A stretch of 64,000 nt of DNA from Chlorella sorokiniana (GCA_025917655.1 CP084614.1:2480001-2544000), one strand, 5' to 3'. Positions 33,501 through 46,042 are shown, counted from the stretch's first letter. The notes: generated by a model from the sequence alone, not told the origin. Translations and numbers: made by a program.

Positions 33501-36500
33501 GGCGGAAAGGGGCGGAGGTGGCGCTAGTGGTGGAGGTGAGGGGTGGGGACGGGGAAGGGGCTTTTTGTTTGGCCTCTGCATGGGGTGGGGGCATCTGGTC
33601 TGTGCACCCCTTAAGCTGCCCGTCTTGACGTCGCAACACGGCCTGCCCTGCTGGCATTGCTCGCTGCGCTGGCTGCGCTTGGCTGCCTGCCAGGTGGACA
33701 GCTGTCTGCCACACATCTGCAGTCACCTGCATCACGAAAGCAGTGCTGGCAGTAACCTGAAGAGCCGTGGTGTGGGCCGTGGCATGCTGCTGCAGACTGA
33801 GGAGGCGGCGGCGGCGAAGGAAGGAGGAGGGAGGAGGAGGAGGAGGAGGAAGGGGAGGAGCCGGAATGGGTGCGCTACCAGCAGCAGCCGGGCAAGAAGC
33901 AACGGTTCCGCTTCAAGAAGGGCAAGGCCAGGAAGGCGGCTGGGGAGCAGGAAGAAGAGGTGCGCTGGCGGGGTGACGCCATCGCAGCTGCTCTTGATGC
34001 TGTGCCTTACTGCCTACACGTGTTCCCACCGACGGCGGCGCTTTGGCAGGAATCGGCAGCTACACAGCTGCATGCTTCACACTGATCATGCAGGAGGGCG
34101 CGCTGGGAAGCGGACGAAACGGGCACGCACCACAGCAGGCACAGCACGCACAGCAGCAGCAGCAGGAGGACAGCGAGCAGGACGCCGCGTCCGCCTCCCA
34201 GCTTTGCTTGCTCGATGCGGGCAGCGCAGCGGCGGCGGCGGCGGGGCAGGAGGAGGAGGCAGAGCCGGCGGCACCCACGCCAGCGCTGCCGGACGACAAG
34301 CTGCTGCGGGTGCGACGCAGCCCCCTGTCGCCTGCTGCAGCAGTGTGGCGCTCTGCGTTTTTTCCTCAGCCGCGGCCCGAGCTCCCGCTTTGTGGCTGCC
34401 CTGCGCACAGACCCTCGCTCGCGTGCTGCATCTCTTGCAGTTGTCGTAGCTTAGGACACCGCCCGCCTTTGCTCACCTTCAAACGCTCGGTGTTCGTAAT
34501 TCTCTCCATCCTTCTTTCTTTCATGTTTCCTTCTGCGCAGGCCATCTCGCGGCACAGCAGCGACGAGGAGCTGCTGGGGTCGGCGCGCGGCGCAGCAGGG
34601 CGCGGGGCAAGGGCAAGGCGGCGGCGAAGGACGCCACGGGCATTGAAGACGAGGACAGCAAGGTTGCCGAGCTGCCGACGCAGCGGCTGCCGGCTGGGGC
34701 ACGCCTGTGGCTTGCAGTTGCAACCTGCAGCGAGATGGGGCCGCTGCCAGGAAACAGTCGGACGCCCTGCCGGCCCTGCTTTGCCACAGGCAGATCTGTT
34801 GCCAGGACCCCTGCTGTTTCGCTGCACCTCCCAGCACCCCCTTGCAAACCCTCTGCTGACGTGTGCATGCCCCCCTCCCCCTATCTCCCCCCTCCCCCCT
34901 CTCGCGCACATGCACTTATGTAGCCCGCCCGCCGCAAGAAGAAGGGCGTGCGGCTGGTGCTGGATGCGGGGCTGTCCATCGCGGAGCAGCGGCGGCGCCA
35001 GGCGCTGGGCCTCGACGACGGAGACGCGTACAGCGATGAGGGAGAGGCTGCGGCGACGTGGCAGGAGGCGCAGCCGCAAGCTCCCGCTCAGGTGCGGTGA
35101 TGCCTGCTTCTTTCTGTCTCTCAAGCTGCCTGCATCGGCATTGGAGGAAGCTGCCCGCCTGTGGCGGGAGGGTGGTAGCAGTGTGTGCCTGTATCACTTT
35201 CTGAATGCTGGCCCTTTGTGGCCGCTGCCCAGCAATGCCCGCCAGCTCATCTGTACCGCTGAATGTGCCACTGACTGTAGGAAGTGGGCGCGGGCGTCAG
35301 CCTGCTCGACTTTCCAGATCTGGAGGAGGCGGCGCAGATGGAGGAGGGCCAGGTGAGGCAGGCCGCCCTCGGTACACCGGCGCTGCTTGGGCTTGCCTGC
35401 TGCTGCCTCTCGGCTCGGAACCAGCTCATGCTTGGACTGCTGCAGCCTGCATGGCTGAGATTGCTTATGTTGGTTGATGGCAGAGAGGCAGGCTCTACCA
35501 TGCCTCCCTGACTCCTCGCCCGCTCCCCGCAGAAGCGCGGCGGCGATGACGGTTCGAGCGGTTGCGGGCGCCTGCACGGGCGCCCTGTTTGCTGAGGAGC
35601 TGCCCCGAAGCCGCGCCTCGTCCCGTTCCGCCACGATCTCCATACCAGGCAGCGGCGGCGGCCCTGCCAGCGGCCCGGCCAGCACGAACAACAGCCTGAA
35701 GGCGTCGGCTCCAGAGTTTGTGCCCGGCAGCGCTGGTTTTGGCGGGCGAGCGGCGCCGCTGCACGGGCCTGGCCCGCTTAGTGGTGCCAGCAACACCAGT
35801 GCCAGCTCAGTGGCAGAGGCCCTCAGCACCAGCACAGGCTTTGACATACAGGCCGAACAGGCTGTAGACGCTGCAACCCAAGTGAGCGGCGTCCCTTCAA
35901 ACGGCGGCGTGCTGCGCCCTTGGCCGCGGAGTTCAAGCCCCAAGACAGCAGCGGGGCAGGTGCAGCAGCGGCTGCCCCGGATCCGCTCGTGGCAAAGTTC
36001 TTGTCTGGACAGCTCATAGAAACCAACGCAGAGGTGAGGACTGCCATGTGAAGCTTGGAGGCCGCTGCCAGCACCAGCCGCAGTCTCTGCCTAGATGTGG
36101 CGGCAGCCGCACGCCAGCTGAGGGCGCACTCCCAGTCTGACCGCCGCCGTCTGTGCCTTCCAAACCCACACACGCTCCTTTGGCCGCCGGCATCAGAGTG
36201 CCGCCTGTGCCGCGCCACCGAGCTTGTTTGTACTGTTGTACTGCAGAGTTACCGTGTGTACCTCTCCTATGGCGACGAGCAGTTTGGGCTGCCGCTGTTC
36301 CAGCTGGACCGCGCCGGCCTCATCACAAAGGGTGGGCGGCCTGCATGCCTGTGCCGGCCGCCGGGCGGCTGGCTGTCCCTCCCCCTCCCCCCCCACCCCC
36401 GCCAAGCTCTGCCATTGCTCCAGGCCCGGCCGTTGTTCGCCAGTGGTACTGCCGATTTGTACTGCCCAGTACTTCTCCGCTCAGGGGCCCCGCCCGCTGC

Positions 36501-39182
36501 GCGCTGCCGCGCCCCCAACCCGCCGCCTTGCAGACAGCATCGCCCTGCTTATGTGCGATCGGAGCGAGGCTGTGGTGTACGGCGTGTGGGCAGCGCAGGC
36601 CAAGGTGGGGCTCCGCGCTGAGCTGCTGCAGCGCTGGTGCTGCATCGGCTTGAGCCCTGCGTAGAGGGCGCCTCCTCTGTGGCGCCACATGCTTGCACAC
36701 AGACCTCTGCCAGCGCTTGCGAAGGTTCCGCCAGCCGCCTTGCTTTCTCCCTAGCTGCCATGCACTTCAAGCCGATGCCTCCCGCTCTGCAAGATTTGTA
36801 CTCATCGCCCGACCGTGTGGCCGCCCTCCCGCTGCTGTCTCCGCCGCAGGCAGTCCTGGAGGGGTGGGTGAGGTGGCCAGCTTCCAGCGGGAGCGGCAGC
36901 TGCCTCCGCTGCCGCTGTCGCACGTGTCTGGCCTGCTGCAGTGGGGCCCCGACAACCGCGTGAAGCTGCCCCAGAAGCTGCCCGCCGCCTGCGTGAGCCC
37001 CGCCATCTTGCCGTGCGTGTGCTGCTCATGCCTGGAGACCAACGGCGGCCACTCGGCGCTCACTGTGCTCTGCTGTGCTGTGCTCTGCTGTGGGCATCCA
37101 GGCTTGGCGGCGCCGGAGCAGCCGCACCCCGCCGCTCAACTCTGCCCCGGCCTTTTGTTCAGACGCGTGCCGCCTGTATCATTCTTCTGCAGATCCAGTC
37201 AGTGCTGCAAGCCATGCTAGAGAATGAGGAAGGGCTGCGGCATCGCGCGTCGCCGCCACCCGCCACCCGCAGCACGGTTGCGGGCTCCCCAGCCGCCGGC
37301 GCCGAGGGGAGGGCGGCAGCAGCGGCCCCCTCGCAGCAGCCACGGCAGCAGGAAAGGGGCAGGAGGCGAAGCAGGGTCCGCCCAGCAGCCTGAGCGCGGA
37401 GATGTGGGAGATGGAGCGGCGGCGGTGCGCACAGTCCTCCGCCGCCGCCGCCGCATGTGCATTGCGCTGCACACACCCTTCAGGCCTGCACCCCCTGCGC
37501 TGCTTGCCCCGCGCATCCGAGGCTGCCTGCTCTGCATCTTTGTCTTGCCTCCCAGAGCCGGCCTGGCGTTGCAGCAGGGGCCGGGGTCTGCTTGTGCTGC
37601 GCAGCAACCCCTGACGCCACGGCTTGCATCCATACCGTGGTTTCTTTTCTTTTCGCCATCTCCCTTCAACCGTTTTCACTCTCCGTTTGCAGGCGTGAGC
37701 AGGAGGAGCGGGACGCTGAGCTGGCGCGGCAGGTGCAGGAGCAGCTGATTGCTGAGGCGCGGCTGGAGGAGGCGCGCGGGCAGAGGAGGACGCCCGCCTG
37801 GCGGCGGCGCTTCAGCGCAGCGCGGCAGCGGCTGCGCCGCCGCCGCCCGCTGCCCCAGCTGCGGCCGTCGCTGCCGCTGCCGCCGCCGCGCGGCGCGGCG
37901 GCGGCGCCGCCCGGCGGCCTTCTCGCCAGCTTCTCCTCCTTTTTCCGGGAAGAAGTCGCCGGGCGCTGCAAGCCCCGCTCATGTTGCACCCGAGGCGGCC
38001 GCGACTGTGCCTGCGCCGGCTGCAGCCCTGCCTGCTGCCTCCGAGCAGGCTGCCCTGCCGGCTGCGGCCTCGCCCTCAGGCGAAGCTGCCAGCTCGGCTG
38101 CTGCGGCCCACGCAGCGCCAGCGCTGGCGGTTGCTGCAGCGCCAGCTCAGGAGCAGGCCCCGGCATGCCTCACACCTGCCTTCAAAGCAGAGGCACAGGG
38201 GCAAGGCGCTGCTGCGCCCTCCATGCCTGCCGCGCCGGTGGCCCCAGCTGCCGCAGTGCACGCTCCGTCCCCGATGGCCCCGGCTGCACGACCGTACCGC
38301 CCTGCTCTGGGAGCGCACCGGCCCCCTTGGGGGCCATCCCAGGCGCCGCGGCTGCGCGGCCGCGCCCGCCGGTACCCGCCCCTTCAGCCGCCGCTGCCGC
38401 GGCCCCAGCCTCAGCTGCCCCTTTGTCAACAGCAGCCCAAGCCATCGCTCCCCCAGCAGCTGTCCCAGCAGCTGCCCCAGCAGCAGCAGCACCAGCAGCG
38501 GCGGCGCCAGCAGCGGCGGCGCCAGCAGCGGCGGCACCAGCAGCGGCGGCGCCAGCAGCGGCTGCCCCAGCAGCGGCGGCACCAGCAGCGGCTGACCCAG
38601 CAGCGGCTGCACCAGCAGCGGCGTCCCCAGCGGCGGGGGCGCCAGCAGCGGCTGCGCCAGCGGCGCCGGCCCTGCTGGGTTCCCGCTGTGTGCAATGTGG
38701 CGCGGCGCAGGCCGTCAACATCTGGATCCCCTGCGGACACAGCGGACACTGCTCTGGTGGGTTGCTGCTGGCCTGCTGGGCTGCTGTCGCAGGACAGAGA
38801 CCCACCCACCGCCGCCAGCAGGCCACGCCGCCGGTCTCCGCAGTCTGCTGCGCCTGCCGCCTCGTTGCCGCTGCCTGGGCGCCCGTGGGTTGTCTCATTC
38901 GATTGTCTGTGCACCAAAACTGCATTGACCTCAACCGACCCGTAAGGAAAACACGAGAAGTCCTTGAGCCACCAAACTCAATCCGCCACCACCACAACCC
39001 TCACACAAAGGAGGGCTTGGGCCCCCAGTACACCCATCCTTCCACCCTATCCACCACCCTTCCACCCACCCGCTCGCAGACTGCCTGGCGGACAGCGTGC
39101 CGCTGCCACAGAAGGTGGAGCGCTTCCCGCTTGCCTGCGCTGCGGCGCCAAGGCGGACCACTACATCCGCATGTGGGATTGA
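30533..39182 (+). CDS. Large RING-type E3 ubiquitin ligase, TTC3/DZIP3-like (tentative)
   Basis: A long intron-rich gene. N-terminal acidic blocks are VIEDVAGSDSDDDAPEKVTE and VPDLVSDASDISSVSEDDEP (about 30533-31375). A basic helix KPARVKRVVAQVVNDERLRE follows (about 31960). A middle zinc-binding module has ALLKGCKDKGAS, AGHHLFFHKDCWRKEHP (about 32780), FKFGPYTRQ and CVRPGCPGIMLFIEGPNKYP (about 33370). Later blocks are GKKQRFRFKKGKARKAAGEQ, KKKGVRLVLDAGLSIAEQRR (about 34930) and YRVYLSYGDEQFGLPLFQLD (about 36250). A Glu/Arg-rich helix EQEERDAELARQVQEQLIAE (about 37690) and an Ala/Pro array precede a C-terminal RING-like finger: CVQCGAAQAVNIWIPCGHSG, then ACLRCGAKADHYIRMWD with stop at 39180-39182. 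TTC3/DZIP3 ligases combine a similar HxxCW module with a C-terminal RING. Several frame slips occur. The 5' start and exon borders are approximate. Confidence 0.55.
38455..38675 (+). repeat. 15-bp repeat encoding Ala/Pro array
   Basis: About 14 copies of a 15-bp unit built on GCAGCGGCGGCGCCA-like sequence, encoding APAAA units in the frame that leads into the RING finger. The array is a flexible spacer before the catalytic end of the E3. Confidence 0.75.
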
Positions 39183-40437
39183 TGCGGTACAGGAAGGAGG
39201 AGTGCGCGCCCGCAGGCTGCCGCCCCTCGCTGCACTCCCTTCCTCCCTGGAGCCCCGCAGCCGTCAGGCTGCTGCTGCCGCCTCGGAGCCACCAGTTTTT
39301 CCTGCACAACGTTTCGATCCCTCATCCTCCTGCACATGCCTGCTTTCTGCGTGATTCTGCCGCCAGCTACCGGCCTGCCTGCCTGCCAGAGGTCACATGC
39401 TTGCTGGTCCCGTCCAGCGCTTGCGGCGTCTCGCGCCCCTGTGTCGTGCTCTCTTATGTTGTATGGCTCGCTTTCCCCGTCTCGCTGACACGATGCTGTT
39501 ACGAGGTACTTAAAAGAAATGGCACAAGCATAAGGTGTCAACCGCAGAAGATGGCAGTGATGCTTTCTTGGCGACAGGGTTGGTTCAGAGTGTTCAGGGG
39601 CGGGCTCTGAATGTTTATCAGTGCGATGGGCCAGCTGGCCAAGGAATGGCAGCCATCTGCAGGATGGACAGCAAAACTTCGGTGGGGAAGAAAGGTAATG
39701 CCAAAGACGGCAAATGAGAGAGCTGCAGCGGCAGGCGAGGTGCATGCAGCTGTTCTTCATGGAAAGAGGAGGCAATGCTGGTGCGGCTTGCGCATGCGCG
39801 GACCATGAGAGGGAGGGCAGGGGCAGCAATGCCCGCTGCTCTGAGCGTAGTGTCGGCGGCAGCCACACACGCGGAAGTAGCGGCGGGAGGTCTTTGGAGC
39901 GTTTTTTTGGAGCGGGTTGCCAGGCGTTGGAAGGGTGGGGAAAAGAGGCGCGAGGGACAGCCCTCCTGGTCAGCATTGCAGCCTGGGTGGGCGGTGAAGG
40001 GTGGGCGCTGGGCGGGGGGAGGGTGATAGGGGCATAGAACATGTGCTGGGGAGGCAGGGCACCACAATGCATGCATTAAAGAGCATCAGTTGTGGACTAT
40101 GGCACATGCCCAGACCCGCAAGGGCAAGATCAGGGTGTTGGCTGTGAAAACACAGCAAAGTTGTGAGTGGTGTATCGGTGCGGTAGTGGGGCGGGAGGGG
40201 GCAGCGAGCATGCGACCCAGCAGTGGCGTAGGTGAGTGAGGGTGTGACGTGTAGGCTGCATACGGTGTCAAGGGTTTGATTTTGTCTGCAATCATTATTG
40301 TTGGGTGGGCGCCGGCCAGGCCTGCACCCAGCCCACGGTGCGTTGCACGTTTTGCGTCGGAACGATTGAATCGCCGGATGGGAATCAAAGGGAGAGGGAG
40401 GGGGAGAGGGAAAGGGACGTGCTGCGGTTGCGGCGCG
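39183..40437. other. Convergent 3' region without supported gene
   Basis: About 1.25 kb between the E3 gene (+) and SECIS-binding protein 2 (-). A 303-codon minus-strand open frame crosses it, but it has no motif and reads as low-complexity Pro/Ser/His sequence. Confidence 0.4.
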
Positions 40438-42831
40438 TCAGAACAGCTGGGTAGCGCTGGCGCGCGCCAACAGAGCGTAGCGCGCGCGCGCCTGCGCCGC
40501 CAGCTGCAGCACGCGTGCCAGAGGCGCTTCCATGCCCGCCACGTTTGTCAGCGCCACGGCTGCGGAGAGAGGGGGGGAGGCTGGTTGTGGTGGCAGCAGG
40601 CAGGCTTGATGCAGGTTGCAGACTGGCACGACGAGCTGGATAAAAGAATGCGCGCCTGGCTTCCTGCGGCATGACACCCTGCCACTCCTGGCCACTCCTG
40701 GCTGGCTACATGCAGTTCCACTTGAAACCTACCAATCACAGCCAGCCCCCCTCACCACACACACACACACACACACACACACCCTCTCATAACCTCAACC
40801 CCGTCTCATAAGAGCAGCGCCGCCCACCTGACATGCGCTTGTTGGCGCCAAAAATGGAGCCCAGCCCCACCCGCGTCAGCGCGAAGACGACGGGGATGTT
40901 GTGGGCAGCCGCGAGAGCGCAGATCTCGGCGATTTCGGCGCCCGGCTGGGTGGCCAGGCGGGCGCAGGGGTTGGTGTGCTGGATGTCGACGGCGGCGGCG
41001 ACGGCGGCGGCGGTGCCGCTCTTCACCGCCTTGCGCACCTTTGGTGGGAAGGGTGTGTGTGCGTGTGTGTGTCAGTGAGCGGGCGACTGGGTGAGGTGTG
41101 GGGGTGAGGGCGTGCATGCAGGAGAGGGGGAGAGGGCGCAGGGGGATTCTCCTGGTGGCAGCAGTCAAGATGCGAAGGCCGAAGGCTGCGGCCCCAACCA
41201 GGGGACCCACCTCCCGCAGCCCGCCCACGATGCGTCGGAGCGGGCGCAGCGCGCCCAGCGCGGAGCCGCCGCCGCCGCGCGCCCGCCGCGTTCCAGCGCG
41301 TCCAGCTGGCGCATCTGCTTCAGCAGGCTGTGGCACAGAACATCCAGCTGAGGGTCGATGGCCTGGAGGGGGGCTGGGGGCGTGTGGGTGTGTAAGCAGC
41401 GTTAAGGTGGGGCGAGGTTGGTCGGGGAAGCAGGAGGGCGTCGGTTGATGCTGGGCGGCAGAAGGCGGGGAGGCACACGGCGTGCGCGGTGGCGGGTGTG
41501 GGGGCAGGCATTGCGGCGCACAGCCGCAGCCCATACAACGCATGCGGTGTTGGTATCGCGGGTGGGGGTGAGGTGAAGGGGGTGGGCCGCCCGGGTAGCA
41601 CCAGCCACAGAGCAGCACAGCCAGGCGGGTGCAGGCCAGAAGAAGCTGTGCCGGCCTCCAGGGAAGCGGCCAGCACACACTGTGCTCCCCACTGTCACCT
41701 GATTGAGGCATGAGGTGAGGGTGGGGCAGGCGGCGGCAGCGCCGTGGGGCAGCTGGCTGGGAAGGCTGCCTGCCCAAGCGGCGCCCTGAGCAGGCACAGG
41801 GGCGTGGCCCGCCGCAGCCGCTGCCACTGGCGCAGAGTGCTGACGCAGCAGGCTGGCAGGCGGGGCTGCCACCGCGCCCGGCGGGGGCCATGAGGGCTGG
41901 GGGGCAGGGCAAGGGTGGCGCCGGCTGCAGGCAGGGCGGGGCTGTGGGTTCTGGCCAGGCCTGCGTAGGAGAATCACACATGAGAGGCTGAGAGCGCAGC
42001 TGCCTCCTGGTGGGAGTGTGCAAGCAGGCCGGGAAGCCGCCGCTCCATGCATGCCTGGGGGCCTCCGGCAGCACCCACCCGAGACGCGGGCTGCCGCGCT
42101 GGGCACGCTGAGCGCCATGCCGCCGCTCAGCACGGCCAGCGTGTGCTCCAGCGAGGCGCAGTGTGAGTGGTAGGCCTCGGCGTCGGCAAAGGCGGAGGAG
42201 CAGACAGCGCAGGCAAAGGCGGGCCTGGCGGCGGCGGCGGCGGCGGCTGCAGCCTGCCGCTCCTGCTGCTGCTGCGCCAGCGAGGCGCACAGCGCAGCCA
42301 GCAGCGCTTCTGGGGCGGGGCCTGTGCCTGCGGCGGCGCGTGGCGCGGCTCCTGCTGCCGCCCCGCCGCTCAAGGGTGGGGGTGCAGCCCGTCAAAGGCC
42401 GAGTAACTGCAAAGCAGCTGCTTGGCGCCGTTTGCGACAGCGGCGCGGTGGGGGGCCGGCGCGGCAAGGCTGCCCTGCGGCAGTGCGGCCGCCTGCAGTG
42501 GCAGCGCAGAGGCCGCGCCGCTGGCGCTGCCGTTGCTGGCGCCGCTGCTGCTGCGGCTCAGCGTCGCGCCCAGCTGAAGGCTCAGGCAGCTGCCGCCGCT
42601 GACGCTTGCGGTGCTGCTGCCGGCGCAGGGCGCAAAAGCGGAATGCAGGTTGTTTCTACGCAGGGCAGCAGCCTGCAAATGGATGGGGAGGGCAGCTCCA
42701 GCAGGTTCACGTAAATCCTGCTGTGAGAGCGGCGGCGGCGGACAGGAGGGTGCACTCACCAGGTGCCCTGCACCGCCTCCCATGGCGTCCATCCAGTCCG
42801 TAGCGAAGTCGTCGGAAATCAAAGCGGCCAT
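40438..42831 (-). CDS. SECISBP2: SECIS-binding protein 2 (L7Ae-type RNA-binding, selenoprotein synthesis)
   Basis: The start at 42831 gives MAALISDDFATDWMDAMGGG, then an intron. A Ser/Ala-rich region includes NNLHSAFAPCAGSSTASVSG, followed by a zinc-finger-like FACAVCSSAFADAEAYHSHC with LEHT (about 42200-42130). Later exons read AIDPQLDVLCHSLLKQMRQL, ALGALRPLRRIVGGLREV (about 41270-41215), VRKAVKSGTAAAVAAAVDIQ, ICALAAAHNIPVVFALTRVG and GSIFGANKRMS (about 41040-40830), then VALTNVAGMEAPLARVLQLA to a stop at 40438-40440. The GLREV block and the IPVVFAL/GANK segment match the L7Ae RNA-binding domain of SBP2. SBP2 binds the SECIS element of selenoprotein mRNAs and recruits EFSec. Frame slips occur near 42370 and 41265 in GC runs. 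The zinc-finger-like part is not a feature I know from animal SBP2. Confidence 0.8.
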
Positions 42832-43636
42832 GCGCTCCCTGCAGCGGCAGCGTGCGGGGTTTTGGCGCCCATCGGGAGAAGGCCAAGAGGTCGCGTGGAC
42901 TTCTGCTGTATGTCGCGGCCCCCGTGTTGCTGCGCAGGTCTCGCCTGAAGGACGATGATGAGCGTGGAGCGGCAGCGAGGCGAGTCCAAAGCGGGCAGCC
43001 GCGGTCAGAGGGGGAGTGACCGTCGCCAAACCTACCTAAGAGCAGCAATCGGTGTCGTAAGACACCAAGCAGAGTGTCAAAAATAGGCTGGAGACTGTCA
43101 CAGGCTCGAAGGAGTTCGGCCAAAGTTTGGTCTCTCACCGTGATTCAGGAACAATTCACATCGGTTATGCAGCTCCTTTTGGGCATGCAGTGATTGAAAA
43201 TAACCTTTTGCGACGGTTACAACGTTATTGCAGCGTCCAGTCACCCTGAATGCTTGAAAGTTGGCAAGGAGCGGCCGTGGTAGCAAGCGATGTCCGGTCC
43301 TCTCCCAGGCCTCTGCGCAATCAAAGGGAGGCTGATACAAAACAATTTGGGCCCACTTAGCGCAAATATGCAGGAAATCGATCCCAGTTTCCTTCATAAG
43401 GCGTGTTGACCCCCTCCCTGCAAGTGGCGGCAACACTTGCCGCCAGGCTGGCAGCGGCCGGCCGGCACCGGCATCAGACCCACCACCACTGGGTTAGAGG
43501 ACGGCGCCATCGTGCTCGGAAATTATCCGGGCTATTATTGTGATCTCTCAGGTGTATTTCAGCCACCACAGCTGGCACTCCCCGTAACTTGACCAGCCGC
43601 AGTCGCCCAGCGCCACTGGTGGCATTTCAGATCGCC
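42832..43636. other. Divergent promoter region, SECISBP2 (-) / CLD1-like (+)
   Basis: About 800 bp with lower GC and no supported coding sequence. Confidence 0.4.
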
Positions 43637-46042
43637 ATGGCAGCTACATACACATGTCACAACCGCTCGGTGTGGCGGCAAGTCGAAGAGGGAGCTTCAC
43701 AGCGGCGGGCTCACCGCTTCGCCTGGACTCCCTGCAGCGTGCGGGCCTGCGCTAGCAGCCACAGCCGCTCCAGCAGCAGGGGCAGCAGCTCAGTCGGTTC
43801 CAGCAGCGGCAGCGCGGCCAGTGTGGTGGCGCCGCCTGCCGCCGCTGCCGCTGCGGGCGAGCGCGAGGTGTGGCCTGGCGTGTGGGAGGGCTACTGGCAG
43901 TGGGACTGCGACGGCCGCTCCTACCGCATCCGCTACCAGCGCTCAGGCAGCAGCGGCCCTGCTGTGCTGTGCATCCATGGGTGAGGTGGCGGCCCTGCTC
44001 CGCCTGCCCCCTGCCGCCGCTCGCGCTGCTGCTGGGGCCGCTGCTTGCTTCACTCCCCCGCTGCTCACCACAGCAGTGCTAGTGTGGTTGAGCGTCAAGA
44101 GCTGGGGTTGAACCCCGCTGCCGAGCCGCTGCGCTGCCGGCGTCTCGCATGCAGCCGAGCCGCCCGCCTCACGCCCCACGCCTGCCTGCCTGCCCCCGCC
44201 CGCAGCTTTGGCGCGTCGTCAGACCACTGGCGCAAGAACCTGCCAGTGCTGGGGCAGGGCTGCCGGGCGTTCGCCATCGATTTGTTGGGTTACGGCTACT
44301 CGGACAAGGTATGGGCGGCGCCTGAGGCGGTACAGCCGGGGCAGGGCCGAGCGGGAGGGATCGCTACACACCGCTCGCCGAGGCCGTGGCTCCCCCGCCG
44401 CCCCTGCTCACCCACCCTTTCCTTTCCTTCTCCCCCCCGGCTGCAGCCTGACCCCGGCAGCTTCCCCCAGCTCCCTCTACAACTTCCCCACGTGGTCCCG
44501 CCAGCTGCGCGCCTTCATCGCCGACGTCGTCCGCGAGCCCGCCGCCCTCGTGTGCAACTCCGTGGGCGGGCTGGTGGGGCTGCAGGTGACCCGCTGCTGC
44601 CGTCTGCTTCGCTGCTCCCCTGCTCCGATGCAACCTCGCTCGCCTGCCGCGATCACTGCGCGTGAAGTAGCTGCGGCGACTGCGACGGCAGCACGCCGGG
44701 TCTAACCCTTGCTCTCGCTTGGGTGCGGCCTTACCCTCTGTGCCTGCCACCCCTGCCTGCTTGCCCTGCGCAAGCCATCCTTCCGATCGCTCTCCCAGCC
44801 TCAGCACAATTGCTTCGTTCGATGCCTGGCTCTGGTTGTGCAGGCGGCGCTGGACGACCCCTCCCTGGTGCGGGGCGTGCAGGTCATGAACATATCGCTG
44901 CGCATGCTGGTGAGGCCCGCTGCTGTGCGGCGGCTCAGCCCGACTGAGCCCCTGGGCTGCTGCCGGGGCTGCTGCCTGGGCGTGTGGCGGTGCCAGGACT
45001 GTCTGGGGCAGCTGCCAACCATACACGAGCCGGGGCCGGGAAGCTTACTGTGGGTGGTGCATGCACATTGGCATCATCAGCCCTCACCTTCCTCCCCATC
45101 ACTCCCACCTTGCCCCCGCCTGCCGCCGTGCAGCACATCAGCAAGCAGCCTGAATGGCAGCGGCCGCTGGTCAAAGCGCTGCAGGACACGCTGCGCACCA
45201 CCCCCTGGGAGCCTGGTTCTTTGCCCAGATCGCCAATCGTCAGGTGCGGCGGGGGGGGCTGTTGGGCACTGGCCGCGCCTGCGGGGGCCATAGGCATAGG
45301 GCAGCTCATCGAGTGGCTGCAGCAGCAAGATTCAGCGCTGCCGGCTGTGCACTGCAGCCAGTACACAGCTCAGGCTGGCAGTAGGCGTGCTTGTCAGGAG
45401 GGAGCTTTTCCACCACAACCGGGAGGCAGCAACAGCTTGCCCAGCCCCCCTGAGCCGGCAGCCGGGTGTGCCCGTCCGCCCTTGCCTCGCAGGGCGTGCG
45501 CAGCGTGCTGCGCCAGTGCTATGGCGACCCGTCTGCCGTGACGGACGAGCTGGTGGATGTGATTCTGAAGCCGGGGCTGGAGCGGGGGCGGTGAACGTCT
45601 TCCTCGACTTCATCTCCTACTCATCCGGTCCGCTGCCCGAGCAGCTGCTGGCGGAGGCGCCGGTGCCGGTCAGCGTGGTGTGGGGGAGGAAGACCCGTGG
45701 GAGAAGATAGAGTGGGGCCGCGAGTTTGCAAAGTACGACACCGTGCAGGTGGGCTGCCGCTGTGAGGGGGTCGGGAGGGGGGTGTTGGCGCGGCTGCTGG
45801 GCGGGGGTTGGGAGGGGGCGTTGGCGTCGCTAGCCGTCGGTTGCGGTGTTTGCTTCTTCTTCAGCTGCCCTGCCGCTGCCGCTGCTGCTGCCACTGCTTG
45901 CCAAGCACCCGTTGGGGACACCCTGCCTCCCTATTGGCAGGAGTTCATTTCGCTGCCGGGCGTGGGCCATTGCCCGCACGACGAGGCGCCCCAACTCGTC
46001 AACCCGCTGATCCAAAAGTTTGTGCAGCGCGTGTGCGCGTGA
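43637..46042 (+). CDS. CLD1: Plastid alpha/beta hydrolase, chlorophyll dephytylase CLD1-like
   Basis: The transit-like leader is MAATYTCHNRSVWRQVEEGA, then Ser-rich. Domain order: SYRIRYQRSGSSGPAVLCIH, FGASSDHWRKNLPVLGQGC with FAIDLLGYGYSDK, SLYNFPTWSRQLRAFIADVV, then the nucleophile elbow CNSVGGLVGLQ (Ser nucleophile, Asn where many hydrolases have Gly). Next are VQVMNISLRML, HISKQPEWQRPLVKALQDTL, VRSVLRQCYGDPSAVTDELV, FLDFISYSSGPLPEQLL, the acid region VVWGEEDPWEKIEWGREFAK, and the catalytic His in LPGVGHCPHDEAPQLVNPLI. Stop at 46040-46042. This order closely follows Arabidopsis CLD1 (At5g38520), which removes phytol from chlorophyll a during photosystem II turnover. Three frame slips are evident: a C run near 44465, and runs of five G near 45587 and 45685 where one more G restores the frame. 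Confidence 0.85.

Noticed and set aside
33082-34449. 455-codon plus-strand open frame taken as one exon
   Set aside because: It runs through visible introns of the E3 gene; only short pieces are coding.
39161-40072. Long minus-strand open frame (303 codons)
   Set aside because: No domain or motif, low-complexity Pro/Ser/His content, and it overlaps the end of the E3 gene. GC-rich DNA gives many stop-free shadows.
17600-45700. Programmed ribosomal frameshifting as the cause of the frame slips
   Set aside because: There are too many unrelated genes, simple G/C runs, and no shared slippery heptamer or pseudoknot; a base undercall explains them more simply.
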